Shown here: piece by piece, positions 30,341-42,184 of the stretch
How the letters are laid out: every line of letters starts with the position of its first letter
How positions within the stretch are numbered: the first letter of the stretch is position 1
Source of the DNA: Halioglobus sp.
GTDB taxonomy: Bacteria > Pseudomonadota > Gammaproteobacteria > Pseudomonadales > Halieaceae
NCBI GenBank assembly: GCA_020443425.1
Contig: JAGRIE010000001.1
Location: 244,551-308,550 of the forward strand
Length of the DNA stretch: 64,000 nucleotides
Direction of reading: 5' to 3'
Program-made: the position numbers and the translations under genes
Notes under the pieces: generated by a model
What the model saw: only the letters and a program-made list of their open reading frames with translations
Databases searched by the model: none
Told to the model about the DNA's origin: nothing

Positions 30341-30698
30341 GGGCGACTCCTCCAGGTATAGCGACGGAACGGTTGCGGCCTGGCTACCAGGCCATTATTT
30401 TATTGGCATCAATGGTGTCATTATTGGCATCGCCGAGCAATCCATCTGTGACAAAAGCCATGTTTTTCCACGAATGAGGTGGCTATATATTTGACATTCG
30501 CTATAACCTATAATCCACGGGCGGCTTGTTAATAAGGATGTTAGTCGGTTGAGTACTGAGAACAGTCTGGTCCCGCCCCAAGTGAACTTTATGCGAAATC
30601 AACACTCCATAGTTTCTATATTGAACGCGCAATGTGCGGTGCCTGAACAGCCCGCCGCGCCAAGATCAGGTGCTCATATTTTGAATTCATTACGTGAC
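30341..30698. other. Divergent leader between GST-like gene and prc
   Basis: About 358 bp without a recognised gene if prc starts at 30699. An in-frame open stretch reaches back to a TTG at 30549 but encodes no recognised sequence. AT-rich promoter-like sequence lies at 30485-30514. Confidence 0.4.
30491..30514 (+). promoter_or_regulatory. Promoter-like elements upstream of prc
   Basis: TTGACA at 30491-30496 and TATAAT at 30509-30514 are both consensus hexamers but only 12 bp apart, too close to work as one promoter. The TATAAT may pair with a weaker -35 just upstream. Confidence 0.35.
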
Positions 30699-32816
30699 AT
30701 GAAAGGCGCAGTGAGATTGCTCCTCACCTCGGTACTGCTGGGCGCGCTGGCGCTGCCCGCATGGAGTCTGGTCGAGTATTCGGACGCCGAGCGAGAGACC
30801 ATAGTGGAGCTCGTCCAACAACTACAGGAACGCCACTACGCCAAGCTGGACTATGACGATGAACTGTCCTCCCAGCACCTGGACAACTATATCGACAGCC
30901 TCGACAGTGGGAAAATGTTCTTCCTGGCGTCAGACATTGCCGAGTTCGAGCAGTATCGCACCGTCATGGACGATGAGATCCGCGAGGGAAACCTCGATGC
31001 CGGATTTGCCATCTTCAACCGCTTTCACCAGCGCCTGCAGGATCGGCTTGAACAGACAGTAAATACGCTGCCGGACGCAGTGGCGGCGATGGATTTCGAG
31101 ATCGACGAGACGATCTCGCTGGATATCGAGAATCGCCAGTGGGCGAAGGACAAGGCGGAACTGGATGACCGCTGGCGCAAACAGTTGAAAAACCAGGTGC
31201 TGAGCCTGAGGCTGGCGGACAAACCGGAGGACGAGATCGTCCCCACGCTGGAGAAACGCTACAAGCGTCAGCTCAAAAGTGTCAAGCAGTACAACAACCA
31301 GGATGTCTTCCAGATCTACGCCAACGCGCTGACTGAGCTGTACGACCCCCACACCAACTATCTGTCGCCGCGCTCTACTGAGAACTTCAACATCAACATG
31401 AGCCTGTCGCTGGAGGGCATCGGCGCCGTACTGCAGATGGAAGACGAGTACACCAAGGTGAGCAGCCTGGTCGCCAAAGGGCCGGCAGACAAGCAGGGCG
31501 AACTGCACCCGGCCGACCGTATCGTCGCTGTCGGCCAGGGTGAGGAAGGCCCCCTCGAGGATGTGGTGGGCTGGCGCCTCGATGAGGTCGTGGAGCTGAT
31601 ACGCGGCCCGAAGGACACCGTAGTGCGACTGGAGGTTATTCCGGCCAAATCCAAGTCCACCGACGAGCGCAAGGTCATCACCATCGTGCGCAACAAGGTA
31701 AAACTGGAAGAGCAGTCAGCGCAGAAAAAAATCCTTGAACTGCCCAGCGGTGACGAGACCGTCAAGGTCGGGGTGATTGATATCCCGGCGTTTTATATTG
31801 ATTTCGACGCGATGCGGCGCGGTGAAAAGGACTACAAGAGCACCACCAGGGATGTCAAAAAACTGCTGGAAGAGCTGCAGGAAGAAGGTGTCGACGGCAT
31901 CGTCATTGACCTGCGCAACAACGGCGGCGGCTCGCTACAGGAGGCCAATGAACTCACCGGCCTGTTCATCGAATACGGCCCGACAGTGCAGATACGCCAC
32001 TCGTCACGGCGCGTCTGGCGCGACGGCAAACGGCTGAAAAGCCCCTATTACGACGGGCCGCTGGTGGTACTGGTCAACCGCCTCAGCGCCTCGGCCTCGG
32101 AAATTTTTGCCGGCGCCATGCAGGACTACCAGCGCGCCATCATCGTGGGCGACCGCTCATTCGGCAAGGGAACCGTGCAGACACTGATTCCCCTGACCGA
32201 AGGCCAACTCAAGATCACCGAGAGCAAGTTCTACCGTATCTCTGGTGAGAGCACCCAGCACCGCGGTGTGCTGCCGGATATCGAGTTCCCCTCGATGTAC
32301 GATACCGAGGAAATTGGCGAGAGCTCACTGGACCACGCCCTGAGCTGGGACAATATCAGCCCGATACGGCACAGCAACTACGGTGACCTGGCACCCTTCC
32401 TGCCCGCCATCCAGTCGCAGTTCCAGGAGCGCAGCGGCCACAATCCGGACTTTATCTATCTGGAAGACCAGGTGGCACTCGCGCAGCAGACGCGTGAGAT
32501 CAAGGAGTTACCGCTGAAGGAGTCGGCCCGAATCGCGCTGCGCGACAGCCAGGAAGCCAAGGCACTGAGCATAGAGAACAAGCGGCGCAAGGCCGTCGGA
32601 GAGGAACTGCTGACTTCACTGGAACGCGACGACGAGGAATCCGGGGAAGAGAACGAGCAGGCCGGTATCGACGGTGACGAAGCTGACGCTGAAGCCAGGG
32701 AAGAGGAAGAAGCCGACGACGTGCTGCTTGAAGAGGCCGGTTATGTTCTTATCGACGCCCTGTTGCTGAAGCGGCAGGGCCTGGCACTGGCCCAGGACAA
32801 GAAGGCGGCGAACTGA
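30699..32816 (+). CDS. prc: Prc/Tsp carboxy-terminal processing protease
   Basis: A 705-residue periplasmic serine protease that trims or degrades proteins from their C-terminus. The signal peptide reads MKGAVRLLLTSVLLGALALPAWS. A PDZ domain lies around SLEGIGAVLQMEDEYTKV to DRIVAVGQ. The Ser/Lys catalytic dyad is in RLSASASEIFAGAMQDY and RSFGKGTVQTL, and the tail-specific protease C-terminal domain follows. The start was put at the ATG giving a clean signal peptide; a longer frame to a TTG at 30549 has a fair ribosome-binding site but would bury the signal. Near the C-terminus a strongly acidic insertion (about residues 643-680, many Glu/Asp) is notable. Alone on its strand, convergent with cysG. 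Confidence 0.9.
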   Translation: MKGAVRLLLTSVLLGALALPAWSLVEYSDAERETIVELVQQLQERHYAKLDYDDELSSQHLDNYIDSLDSGKMFFLASDIAEFEQYRTVMDDEIREGNLDAGFAIFNRFHQRLQDRLEQTVNTLPDAVAAMDFEIDETISLDIENRQWAKDKAELDDRWRKQLKNQVLSLRLADKPEDEIVPTLEKRYKRQLKSVKQYNNQDVFQIYANALTELYDPHTNYLSPRSTENFNINMSLSLEGIGAVLQMEDEYTKVSSLVAKGPADKQGELHPADRIVAVGQGEEGPLEDVVGWRLDEVVELIRGPKDTVVRLEVIPAKSKSTDERKVITIVRNKVKLEEQSAQKKILELPSGDETVKVGVIDIPAFYIDFDAMRRGEKDYKSTTRDVKKLLEELQEEGVDGIVIDLRNNGGGSLQEANELTGLFIEYGPTVQIRHSSRRVWRDGKRLKSPYYDGPLVVLVNRLSASASEIFAGAMQDYQRAIIVGDRSFGKGTVQTLIPLTEGQLKITESKFYRISGESTQHRGVLPDIEFPSMYDTEEIGESSLDHALSWDNISPIRHSNYGDLAPFLPAIQSQFQERSGHNPDFIYLEDQVALAQQTREIKELPLKESARIALRDSQEAKALSIENKRRKAVGEELLTSLERDDEESGEENEQAGIDGDEADAEAREEEEADDVLLEEAGYVLIDALLLKRQGLALAQDKKAAN

Positions 32817-32827
32817 TCACGCCGCCC

Positions 32828-34219
32828 TCAGCGCGATGCCGCAGCGCCGAACCAGGCCAGGCTCTGATGTAATCGCACCACGTCGCCGACAATGATCAAG
32901 GTCGGCGCTGCTGGCTGGGCACGCGCGACCACGTCGACCATGGTCGCCAGCGTACCGACCAGGATATTCTGCTCCAGCGTGGTGCCCCGCTCAACCAGGG
33001 CGACGGGCGTGTCCGCAGCCCGCCCATGGGCCTGCAATTGCTCACAAATCACCGGCAGGCCCATCAGCCCCATATAAAACACCAGCGTCTCCGTGGTCGA
33101 CCTGAATGTACTCCAATCGTGATCCACGGTACCGTTTTTGAGGTAGCCCGCGACAAAGCGCACAGACTGGGCGTAGTCCCGGTGAGTCAGCGGGATTCCC
33201 GCATAACAGGCAGCGCCGTTGGCCGCGGTGATGCCGGGTATCACCTGGAAAGCGATACCGTGTTCGGCCAGCAGTTCAATCTCCTCTCCCCCGCGGCCGA
33301 ACACAAAGGGATCGCCACCCTTGAGCCGCACAACCCGTTTACCCTGCAGGGCGAGATCAACCAGCAGTTGATTGATCTCAGTCTGCGGGACACTGTGATC
33401 GGCGCGGCGTTTTCCGACATAGACCCGCTGCGCGTCACGCCGCGCCATGTCCACAATCGACGGTGCGACCAGACGGTCGTAGAGCACCACATCGGCACTC
33501 TGCAGCAACCTTGCCGCCTTGAAGGTCAACAAATCAGGGTCACCCGGGCCAGCACCGACCAGATAGACTTCGCCCACCGGCAGCGCACGGGTGTCCAGCA
33601 AGCGCTGGCGCAGCAGCCGCTCGCCCTCTGCCTCCTGACCGGCCATAACCTGTTCTGCCACAGTGCCGTCCAGCACTTGCTCCCAGAACAAACGCCGCGC
33701 AGAGTCCTGGCGGATACTGTCCTTCACCAGTTGCCGCAGGCGGCCGGCAAAACCCGCCAGTCGCCCGTAGGCGGCCGGCACCATCGCCTCGATCTTGCGT
33801 CGCAGTATTCTCGTCAACACAGGGCTGCGACCACTGCTGCTGATCGCAATCAACAGCGGGTCACGATCGACAATGGCCGGAAATATGAATGTGCACAGCT
33901 GTGGTGAATCAACCACATTGACCGGCATCGACTGCCGCCGGGCGTCAGTGAAAACCTGCCGGTTGACGGCCGCGTCGGGCGTCGCGGCGACCACCAGCGC
34001 CTGGCCGTCAAGATCGGATGGTGCATAACGCGCTTTCTTCCAGCAGCCGTTGTGCGCGGCCAGCAGCGCCTCCAGCTCCGCAGTGATCTCCGGGGACACT
34101 ACAGTGAGTGCGGCTCCAGCACGCACCAGCAGCCGCGCCTTGCGCGTGGCCACCTCACCCCCGCCCACCAGCAGCACAGGCGACTCGGTGAGTCTCAGGC
34201 AGACGGGAAGGAATTCCAA
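32828..34219 (-). CDS. cysG: Siroheme synthase CysG
   Basis: A 463-residue trifunctional enzyme making siroheme for sulfite and nitrite reductases. Residues about 1-205 are the precorrin-2 dehydrogenase/ferrochelatase (CysG-A): [20 protein letters not shown] for [23 protein letters not shown] for dimerisation. Residues about 215-463 are the SAM-dependent uroporphyrinogen-III methyltransferase (CysG-B): [37 protein letters not shown] and [20 protein letters not shown]. Length matches E. coli CysG (457). Last gene of the ftsK-lolA-rarA-crcB-serS-cysG series, 4 bp after serS. Confidence 0.96.
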   Translation of the reverse strand: MEFLPVCLRLTESPVLLVGGGEVATRKARLLVRAGAALTVVSPEITAELEALLAAHNGCWKKARYAPSDLDGQALVVAATPDAAVNRQVFTDARRQSMPVNVVDSPQLCTFIFPAIVDRDPLLIAISSSGRSPVLTRILRRKIEAMVPAAYGRLAGFAGRLRQLVKDSIRQDSARRLFWEQVLDGTVAEQVMAGQEAEGERLLRQRLLDTRALPVGEVYLVGAGPGDPDLLTFKAARLLQSADVVLYDRLVAPSIVDMARRDAQRVYVGKRRADHSVPQTEINQLLVDLALQGKRVVRLKGGDPFVFGRGGEEIELLAEHGIAFQVIPGITAANGAACYAGIPLTHRDYAQSVRFVAGYLKNGTVDHDWSTFRSTTETLVFYMGLMGLPVICEQLQAHGRAADTPVALVERGTTLEQNILVGTLATMVDVVARAQPAAPTLIIVGDVVRLHQSLAWFGAAASR

Positions 34220-34223
34220 GGGT

Positions 34224-35522
34224 CTATCCTCTCAACTCGCTGGCGCCACCCATATAAGGCTGCAATGCCTCCGGCACGGCAATACTGCCGTCCTCGCGCT
34301 GGCAATTCTCCATGATAGCGACCAGTGTGCGCCCGACGGCGAGACCGGAGCCGTTCAAGGTGTGCAGCAGCTCCGGCTTGCCGGTCTCCGGGTTGCGCCA
34401 CCGCGCCTGCATCCTTCGCGCCTGGTAATCACCAAAACTACTGCACGAGGAAATCTCGCGGTACGTGTCCTGCGCTGGCAGCCAGACCTCCAGGTCATAG
34501 GTTTTCTGCGAGGAAAACCCGAGATCGCCACCGCACAGTATCACCTTGCGATACGGCAGTTCCAGGCGCTGCAACACCGTCTCCGCATGGCCAACCAACC
34601 GCTCCAGCGCCTGCAGGGACTGCTGTGGACGGACAAACTGCACCAGTTCCACCTTCTCAAACTGGTGCTGGCGGATCATACCGCGCGTATCGCGACCGTA
34701 ACTGCCGGCTTCGCTGCGGAAACAGGGGGTATGACAGGCGAACCTGATACCGTGCTCCCCGAGTTCGGCATCTTCAAAGATGCGGTCCCTGGCGATATTG
34801 GTCACCGGGACTTCCGCCGTGGGAATCAGGTAGAGATCCTGGTCGGCACGCAGTTTGAACAGGTCCGCCTCAAATTTGGGCAGGTTTCCGGTGCCCAGCA
34901 GTGACTCGCGATTGACGATATACGGCACATAAATTTCAGCGTAGCCGTGCTCCTGTATATGCAGGTCCAGCATGAACTGGATAAGGGCGCGATGGAGCCT
35001 GGCGAGAGAGCCGTACATCACGGTGAATCGTGAGCCGGTGATCTTTCCCGCCATGTCGCCATCCAGCAGCTGCAGTCCCTCGCCGAGCTCGACATGATCC
35101 TTCACCTCGAAAGCGAATTGCCGGGGTTCACCCCAGCGCAACACCTCGACGTTATCCGCTTCGCTGCTGCCGGGCGGCACCTCGGACAGCGGCACATTGG
35201 GAACGCCCAGCAGCAGGTCCTCCAGAGCGCCCTGCGCCTGTCTGGCCTCATCGGTCAGCGCCTCCAGCTGTGCAGCGATTTTCTCCAGTGTGGCATTCAC
35301 CTGTGCCTTGGCGTCGTCCACACTCATGCCCTGCCCGACCAGCGCCCCGATCTTTTTCGACGCGCTCTTGCGCTCGGCCAACAGGTTCTGGCTGTCAATG
35401 TCCGCCTGTTTCCGCCGGGCGTCCAGCGCGCTGAACTGCGCTACGTCGAAATGGTAGCCGCGCGCTGATAACGCGTCGGCGATGCGCTGCGGATCCTGTC
35501 TGACCGCCTTGATATCCAACAT
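34224..35522 (-). CDS. serS: Serine-tRNA ligase
   Basis: A 432-residue class II aminoacyl-tRNA synthetase. The N-terminal coiled-coil arm (about 30-105) that contacts the long variable arm of tRNA-Ser is visible. Class II motif 2 is in [24 protein letters not shown] (shown in part) and motif 3 in [23 protein letters not shown] was chosen at [18 protein letters not shown], the family's universal opening; the longer frame adds 9 residues without a ribosome-binding site. Between crcB (55 bp) and cysG (4 bp) on the minus strand. It would also charge tRNA-Sec if present, though no sel genes are seen here. Confidence 0.97.
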   Translation of the reverse strand: MLDIKAVRQDPQRIADALSARGYHFDVAQFSALDARRKQADIDSQNLLAERKSASKKIGALVGQGMSVDDAKAQVNATLEKIAAQLEALTDEARQAQGALEDLLLGVPNVPLSEVPPGSSEADNVEVLRWGEPRQFAFEVKDHVELGEGLQLLDGDMAGKITGSRFTVMYGSLARLHRALIQFMLDLHIQEHGYAEIYVPYIVNRESLLGTGNLPKFEADLFKLRADQDLYLIPTAEVPVTNIARDRIFEDAELGEHGIRFACHTPCFRSEAGSYGRDTRGMIRQHQFEKVELVQFVRPQQSLQALERLVGHAETVLQRLELPYRKVILCGGDLGFSSQKTYDLEVWLPAQDTYREISSCSSFGDYQARRMQARWRNPETGKPELLHTLNGSGLAVGRTLVAIMENCQREDGSIAVPEALQPYMGGASELRG

Positions 35523-35577
35523 CCTGATGGTTCCTGTACTAGTGTCCAAAAGTAAACGGGCCTGACGACCCGGGGCT

Positions 35578-35955
35578 CTACAGCAGTGCCCGTGTCAGCT
35601 GCATGGCCAGTCCCGCCATCAGCACACACACCACGGCGCTGCCGATCATGTATGCGGCGGCCTGCAGCGCATGGCCGGATTCCAGCAGCGTGATGGTCTC
35701 CAGGGAAAACGTCGCGAAGGTGGTAAACGCTCCCAGAAACCCCACCATCAGCACGCTGCGCCAGTCGGCGTGGATCAACTGCCGCTCCACCAGCAATACA
35801 TAGACTATACCGATGGCGAAAGACCCCAGGACATTCACGACCAGCGTGCCGAGCGGAAAGCGCCCCAGCCACAGGCTGTGCACCCAGTTGGCCAGCAGAT
35901 ACCGCGATACTGCGCCCGTGGCTCCTCCCAAGGCAATGAACAGAAGGTATTTCAT
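35578..35955 (-). CDS. crcB: Fluoride channel CrcB/Fluc
   Basis: A 125-residue inner-membrane protein with four predicted helices that forms a dual-topology dimer exporting fluoride. Family marks: [27 protein letters not shown] (with the conserved Asn) and [15 protein letters not shown], which carries the Phe box and Na+ site. It lies 15 bp after rarA and 55 bp before serS in an apparent operon. There is no room for a fluoride riboswitch directly upstream, so expression is probably not fluoride-induced here. Confidence 0.95.
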   Translation of the reverse strand: MKYLLFIALGGATGAVSRYLLANWVHSLWLGRFPLGTLVVNVLGSFAIGIVYVLLVERQLIHADWRSVLMVGFLGAFTTFATFSLETITLLESGHALQAAAYMIGSAVVCVLMAGLAMQLTRALL

Positions 35956-35970
35956 GGGCGCAAAACCGGT

Positions 35971-37317
35971 TCAATCGTAGCGGCGTATTGTACTGTTTTT
36001 GTCCCGTTCCCGCAGGTATTTGAGCTTTTCCTGGATTTTCTGCTCCAGCCCGCGATCCACGGGGAAATAGTACTGCCTGTCCCGCAGCGATTCCGGAAAA
36101 TAATTTTCACCGGCGGCATAGCCACCGATTTCATCGTGTGCATAGCGATACTCTGCTCCATGCTCCATGGACTTCATCAGCGCGGTCGGCGCATTGCGCA
36201 GATGCAGCGGCACCTCATCCGAGCCCCGTTGTTCCACATCGGCCCGGGCGGCCTTGTAGGCGGTGTAGACCGCATTGCTCTTGGCGGCACAGGCCAGGTA
36301 GACGATAGCCTGCGCAATCGCCAGCTCACCCTCCGGGCTGCCCAGCCGCTCCTGCACCTGCCACGCCTCCAGCGACAGCGTCAGCGCGCGCGGATCGGCA
36401 TTGCCGATATCCTCACTGGCCATACGCACAACGCGGCGGGCGATGTACAGCGGGTCGCAGCCGCCGTCCAGCATGCGGCAGAACCAGTACAGGGCGGCGT
36501 CCGGGGCACTGCCCCGCACCGCCTTGTGCAATGCGCTGATCTGGTCGTAGAACAGGTCTCCGCCCTTGTCGAACCGCCGCAGCGATGCCTGCAACACCTC
36601 TTCCAGTGTGTTGGCGGTGATGCACCCCTCCTCCGCGAGATCCGCCGCAAGCTCCAGCAGATTGAGCGCCTTTCGGGCATCCCCGTCGGCCTGGGCGGCG
36701 ATCAGTGACAGGCAGCTGTCATCCACCGTCACCGCCTGTTCCAGCGCCGACACACCCCGGTGTAACACCGCCTCGATATCCGCGACGTCCAGGGGGCGCA
36801 GTTTATAGACGCGGGCGCGCGACAGCAGTGCGTTGTTCAGCTCGAACGAGGGGTTTTCTGTGGTCGCCCCGATAAAAATGACCGTGCCATCCTCGACGTA
36901 GGGCAGGAACGCATCCTGCTGTGACTTGTTGAAACGGTGGACCTCATCGACAAACAGGACGGTATCGCGGCCCTGCGTCTTGTGCAGACGCGCGCGCTCA
37001 ATCGCTTCACGGATATCCTTGACCCCACTCAGGACCGCTGACAGCTGCAGGAACTGGGCGTTTGCCTGGCCAGCGGCAATCCTCGCCAGCGTTGTTTTGC
37101 CCACACCGGGCGGGCCCCAGAAAATCATCGAGTGCAACTGGCGGGAATCTATCGCCTGCCGCAGCGGTTTGCCGGTGCCGAGGATATGGCACTGGCCGGC
37201 GTAGTCAGCGAGTGTGCGCGGCCGCAACCGCGCGGCGAGTGGCTGGTAGCCACCGTCACCCTCAGGCACCCCGTCAGCAGGTGCCCCGCCCGTCGTTCCA
37301 AACAGGTCACTCGTCAT
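35971..37317 (-). CDS. rarA: Replication-associated recombination protein RarA (MgsA)
   Basis: A 448-residue AAA+ ATPase of the clamp-loader/RuvB-like group that acts at stalled replication forks. Walker A GPPGVGKT at 68-75, Walker B in [17 protein letters not shown], sensor-1 region [15 protein letters not shown], followed by the C-terminal tetramerisation domain ([30 protein letters not shown]). Its start overlaps the end of lolA by 11 bp, and crcB follows 15 bp downstream, so it is translated within the ftsK-lolA-rarA series. Confidence 0.96.
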   Translation of the reverse strand: MTSDLFGTTGGAPADGVPEGDGGYQPLAARLRPRTLADYAGQCHILGTGKPLRQAIDSRQLHSMIFWGPPGVGKTTLARIAAGQANAQFLQLSAVLSGVKDIREAIERARLHKTQGRDTVLFVDEVHRFNKSQQDAFLPYVEDGTVIFIGATTENPSFELNNALLSRARVYKLRPLDVADIEAVLHRGVSALEQAVTVDDSCLSLIAAQADGDARKALNLLELAADLAEEGCITANTLEEVLQASLRRFDKGGDLFYDQISALHKAVRGSAPDAALYWFCRMLDGGCDPLYIARRVVRMASEDIGNADPRALTLSLEAWQVQERLGSPEGELAIAQAIVYLACAAKSNAVYTAYKAARADVEQRGSDEVPLHLRNAPTALMKSMEHGAEYRYAHDEIGGYAAGENYFPESLRDRQYYFPVDRGLEQKIQEKLKYLRERDKNSTIRRYD

Positions 37318-37924
37318 AGTAGAAGAGATCGGCTCCCGGTGGTGGCGTGAAGGCGAAGTCTCCGCTGTTCAACTCACTCTCGCTGTCGAGATCGCTGAAC
37401 GTGATCACCGCGGTCTGGCCGAGGTTGTCCTCGATCTCCATCCCGGTGAGCTGCGCGCCCTGCAGATTCAGCAGCAGTTGCCTGAAGCCGACGCCCTGTG
37501 TCAGCGGCGTCAGTTGGAAGCTGCCCTCGGACAGGCGCTGCACCCGGAACTTCTCTCTCAACGCGGATTCATCACCACCCAGTATCTGCAGCGGTGTCAT
37601 ATCGGCATCGGTCGTGACCGGACGGCGGGTGACGGTTTCGAGATCGCGATCGTAGTGCCAGATAAACTCGGGGCCTGCAATGATCAACTGCTCGTCGGGG
37701 CTGAGGATCTCCCAGGCGAAATAACCCGGGCGCAGGAGCCGGAAGCGGCCACTGGATTCGGCCAGCATGAGTTTGTCCTGTCCGTACTGCTGCTGCGTGA
37801 AACTACCCTGCAACCGCTTGACAGGGGCCAGCGCGGCGAGCAATTCATCGACATCGCTGTCCGCCTGGGCGAATGCCGTCAGCGACAGGGCGACCAGCCA
37901 CAGGGTCAGTAGATATTTCTTCAT
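37307..37924 (-). CDS. lolA: Outer-membrane lipoprotein carrier LolA
   Basis: A 205-residue periplasmic chaperone that receives lipoproteins from LolCDE and hands them to LolB. Signal peptide [21 protein letters not shown]. The mature part shows the usual LolA features: [35 protein letters not shown] and [23 protein letters not shown] 37924 was chosen because it begins the signal peptide; the longer frame needs a TTG. Twenty bp after ftsK and overlapping rarA by 11 bp. Confidence 0.95.
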   Translation of the reverse strand: MKKYLLTLWLVALSLTAFAQADSDVDELLAALAPVKRLQGSFTQQQYGQDKLMLAESSGRFRLLRPGYFAWEILSPDEQLIIAGPEFIWHYDRDLETVTRRPVTTDADMTPLQILGGDESALREKFRVQRLSEGSFQLTPLTQGVGFRQLLLNLQGAQLTGMEIEDNLGQTAVITFSDLDSESELNSGDFAFTPPPGADLFYYDE

Positions 37925-37944
37925 TGTCGTATCCAGTTGCGAGT

Positions 37945-40260
37945 TCAAGCTTCTCGAGGGGGTGGCGCCAGCACTTCGCGCTGGCCGTTGGTGCCCATTT
38001 CAGAAACGACGCCGGCCGTTTCCATCGCTTCAATCAGGCGCGCTGCGCGATTGTAGCCAATTCGCAGCTTGCGCTGCACAGACGATATCGAGGCGCGACG
38101 ACTCTGCGTGACGTAATACACGGCCTCGTCATACAGCGCGTCGTTTTCATCGTCCTGCTCGGATGCCTCCGATTGCAACTCACCGGGGGTGACCGCAGTG
38201 TTGCTGCCCTCGTCCAGCAGGCCTTCGATATACAGCGGCTCACCGCGTTTTTTCCAGTCCTCGACCACACGGTGGACCTCATCGTCACTGCAGAAGGCAC
38301 CGTGCACCCGGTTGGGGACGCCACTGCCCGGCGGCAGGTACAACATATCGCCGTGCCCCAGCAACTGCTCGGCACCGCCCTGGTCGAGAATGGTGCGGGA
38401 ATCGATCTTGGAGGACACCTGGAACGCGATACGGGTGGGCACGTTGGCCTTGATCAGACCGGTGATGACATCGACCGAGGGACGCTGCGTGGCCAGAACC
38501 AGGTGGATACCGGCGGCCCGCGCTTTCTGTGCGATACGGGCGATCAGCTGCTCGACCTTCTTCCCCACCACCATCATCATGTCTGCGAACTCGTCGATCA
38601 CCACGACGATGCTCGGGAGTTTTTCCAGATGGGGCGGTACCTGCTCCTCGTCGGTGGCGGCAAACAGGGGGTCGGGTTTCCAGGTCGGGTCAGGGATAGG
38701 GGTGCCCGCCTTGTGGGCGTCCTCGACCTTGCGGTTGTAGCCGGCGAGATTGCGCACACCCATCGACGCCATCAACTGGTAGCGGCGCTCCATTTCCGCG
38801 ACACACCAGCGCAGGCCGTTCGCGGCATCCTTCATGTCGGTGATGACGGGAGTCAACAGGTGCGGAATACCGTCGTAGACGGACAGTTCGAGCATCTTGG
38901 GGTCTACCAGGATCAGCCGCACATCTGCCGGCCCGGACTTGAACAACAGGCTCAGCAGCATCGAGTTCACACCTACCGACTTACCTGAACCGGTGGTGCC
39001 GGCCACCAGCAAGTGCGGCATCTTGGCCAGGTCTGCGACCACGGGCTGTCCCGATATGTCGTGGCCCAGCGCCAGCGTCAGCGGTGACTTGGACTGCTCG
39101 AACGCCTTCGAGGACAGCACCTCCCTGAAATTGACTATCTCCCTGTCCTCATTGGGGATCTCGATGCCGACCACGGATTTGCCCGGTATCACTTCCACCA
39201 CGCGGACACTGATCACCGCCAGTGAGCGGGCCAGGTCCTTGGCGAGGTTGGAGATACGCGATACCTTCACGCCCGCTGCGGGCTGCAGTTCAAACCGGGT
39301 GACGACAGGGCCGGGGTAAACGGCAACAACCTCTGCGGAGACGCCGAAGTCCAGCAGCTTGAGCTCCAGCAGCTTGGACATCCCCTCAAGCGCCTCCTTG
39401 GAGAAACCTTTATCGGGGTCCTTCACCGACTCATCCAGTAATTCCAGATGGGGCAGGTCACCGGTGGCCGGCGCCTCGAACAGCTTCTGCTGCTTCTCCC
39501 GCTCGATACGGTCACTTTTCTCGACCGGGGCCTTCAGGGACTTGATCTTGGGCGGCTGGCGCTGCTTGGTTTTTTCCACATGTTCGGTGATCACAATCTT
39601 GCGCGCTTCCACCGCCTTCTCGCGCCTGCGCGCATCTTTGAACTCGTCCAGTGCCCGCTCAGCGCGGGCCCGAACAGTGGTGAAGGCGGAGATACTCCAC
39701 GCGCCGATCTTCTCCAGCAGGGCCAACCAGCTGAGGTCGGTAAAAATGGTCATGCCGAAGAGGAAGATTGCCAGCAGGATAAGGCGGCTGCCGACCGCGC
39801 TGAAGGCCACCGTGAAGCCACTGCTGATAGATTGCCCGAGGATACCTCCGGCCCCCTGGGGCAAGGGAGAGGCCCCTGAGTCATTCATTGCGGCGAGTGA
39901 GGTTCCCGCTATCATCACCAGTACCAACCCCAGTGCCCGGATGCCGAACGTGGTCCAGTCGAACTCCCTGCCGGCCTGGCGTTGCAACAGCAGCACCACG
40001 GCACGATAGGCCAGTAACAGCGGAAACAGGTAGGCCGCGTAACCGACCAGTGAGAAAAACACATCGGCCAGCCAGGCACCTGTCGGCCCGCCGAGGTTGT
40101 GAATGGGGGCGCCGCTGCCCGTCCCCGACCAACCGGGGTCGCGGGCACTGTAGGTCAGCAGCGCCATCAGCAGGTAGACACACACGGCGGTCACACCGAT
40201 GAATGCGCCCTCGCGAAACCGCGAGCCGAGGTAGCTTTCTGTGTTAGAACTGTTGGGCAC
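37945..40260 (-). CDS. ftsK: DNA translocase FtsK
   Basis: A 771-residue septal DNA pump that clears chromosome dimers and activates XerCD at dif. The N-terminal membrane domain has about four helices ([20 protein letters not shown] is the first). The linker is short compared with E. coli FtsK (1329 residues), as in Pseudomonas-type proteins. The RecA-like motor has Walker A in [15 protein letters not shown] near residue 425 and Walker B in [13 protein letters not shown]. The C-terminal gamma winged helix ([20 protein letters not shown]) reads KOPS sites. The start is GTG. Divergent from trxB across 250 bp, first gene of the minus-strand housekeeping series. Confidence 0.96.
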   Translation of the reverse strand: MPNSSNTESYLGSRFREGAFIGVTAVCVYLLMALLTYSARDPGWSGTGSGAPIHNLGGPTGAWLADVFFSLVGYAAYLFPLLLAYRAVVLLLQRQAGREFDWTTFGIRALGLVLVMIAGTSLAAMNDSGASPLPQGAGGILGQSISSGFTVAFSAVGSRLILLAIFLFGMTIFTDLSWLALLEKIGAWSISAFTTVRARAERALDEFKDARRREKAVEARKIVITEHVEKTKQRQPPKIKSLKAPVEKSDRIEREKQQKLFEAPATGDLPHLELLDESVKDPDKGFSKEALEGMSKLLELKLLDFGVSAEVVAVYPGPVVTRFELQPAAGVKVSRISNLAKDLARSLAVISVRVVEVIPGKSVVGIEIPNEDREIVNFREVLSSKAFEQSKSPLTLALGHDISGQPVVADLAKMPHLLVAGTTGSGKSVGVNSMLLSLLFKSGPADVRLILVDPKMLELSVYDGIPHLLTPVITDMKDAANGLRWCVAEMERRYQLMASMGVRNLAGYNRKVEDAHKAGTPIPDPTWKPDPLFAATDEEQVPPHLEKLPSIVVVIDEFADMMMVVGKKVEQLIARIAQKARAAGIHLVLATQRPSVDVITGLIKANVPTRIAFQVSSKIDSRTILDQGGAEQLLGHGDMLYLPPGSGVPNRVHGAFCSDDEVHRVVEDWKKRGEPLYIEGLLDEGSNTAVTPGELQSEASEQDDENDALYDEAVYYVTQSRRASISSVQRKLRIGYNRAARLIEAMETAGVVSEMGTNGQREVLAPPPREA

Positions 40261-40495
40261 GGCCTTGATCGTCCTTGCGGTGGATAGGAAGCGGGAATTT
40301 GTCTGTACCAGACGCCGCTATCGCGCTCATAGCAAGAAGTAATTGTGCACTCATTTATGTTCTATTTCAAAAGGTTATGCGGTTTATTTAAAATGCCCCT
40401 GATCTTTGTCCGGAGCCGGCCTTTAAAGTACCATAGTCCGGCCCAATACAGAATGAATTGGCTGGCCCCACGCCAGACCAGATTGACAACCCTGA

Positions 40496-41458
<963 letters not shown>

Positions 41459-41470
41459 TCGCCCTGGCAC

Positions 41471-42184
41471 ATGCCCAGTATCCCACAGCTGCATGAGGGC
41501 AGCGCATTCCCGCCGACAGCGCAGGCGCTGCAGTGGCCTAACGGCCTGCTCGCGATGGGCGGCGGGCTCTCGTGCGCGCGCCTGCTGGACGCATACAGTC
41601 GCGGCATATTCCCCTGGTATGAAGCCCCGCAACCCGTGCTCTGGTGGACGCCGGACCCTCGCTCCGTGCTGTTTCCGGACGCGTTACATATCTCTCGTTC
41701 ACTGCGCAAGACGCTGCGTTCCAACCGCTTCAGGCTGGCCGTCGACAGCCACTTTGGCGCCGTGATGCGGGCGTGCGCCGACGTGCGACGCGACACCGTC
41801 GGCACGTGGATTGACGAGGACATGGTGACGGCCTATGAGGAACTGCATGCCCTGGGTTTCGCACACGCTGTGGAAGTGTTTGACGACAACGGCGCCCTGG
41901 TCGGCGGCCTCTACGGGGTGTCACTGGGGCGCGTGTTCTTCGGTGAGTCCATGTTCAGCCGCGCCACAGATGCCTCCAAGGTGGCGCTGGTGGCACTGGT
42001 GGACATCGCCAAACGCGGCGACATACAACTGATCGATTGCCAGGTGGAAAACCCGCACTTGAACTCACTGGGCGCCACCAACATCAACAGGCTGGACTTC
42101 GAACAGTGTCTTGAGCAAAATGTCAGTGTCGCGATTGAGCGCGATATTTGGCATCTACCCGCCACTTGTGGAGATTTGCTGTGA
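41471..42184 (+). CDS. aat: Leucyl/phenylalanyl-tRNA-protein transferase
   Basis: A 237-residue enzyme that attaches Leu or Phe from aminoacyl-tRNA to proteins with N-terminal Arg or Lys, marking them for ClpS/ClpAP. Family blocks: GLLAMGGGLSCARLLDAYSR, GIFPWYEAPQPVLWWTPDPR, SHFGAVMRACADVRR, GTWIDEDMVTAYEELH and YGVSLGRVFFGESMFS. Length matches E. coli Aat (234). Its stop overlaps the start of bpt by 4 bp (GTGA). Confidence 0.97.
   Translation: MPSIPQLHEGSAFPPTAQALQWPNGLLAMGGGLSCARLLDAYSRGIFPWYEAPQPVLWWTPDPRSVLFPDALHISRSLRKTLRSNRFRLAVDSHFGAVMRACADVRRDTVGTWIDEDMVTAYEELHALGFAHAVEVFDDNGALVGGLYGVSLGRVFFGESMFSRATDASKVALVALVDIAKRGDIQLIDCQVENPHLNSLGATNINRLDFEQCLEQNVSVAIERDIWHLPATCGDLL

Noticed and set aside
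29456-30361. Open frame of 301 codons on the plus strand opposite the GST-like gene
   Set aside because: Shadow of the minus-strand gene; His/Arg/Gln-rich translation without a ribosome-binding site or known motif.
30549-30698. Upstream extension of Prc from a TTG codon
   Set aside because: A fair AAGGA lies before it, but the extension would hide the clear signal peptide beginning at 30699.
35956-35970. Fluoride riboswitch upstream of crcB
   Set aside because: Only 15 bp separate rarA from crcB, too little for the aptamer, and none was seen further upstream.
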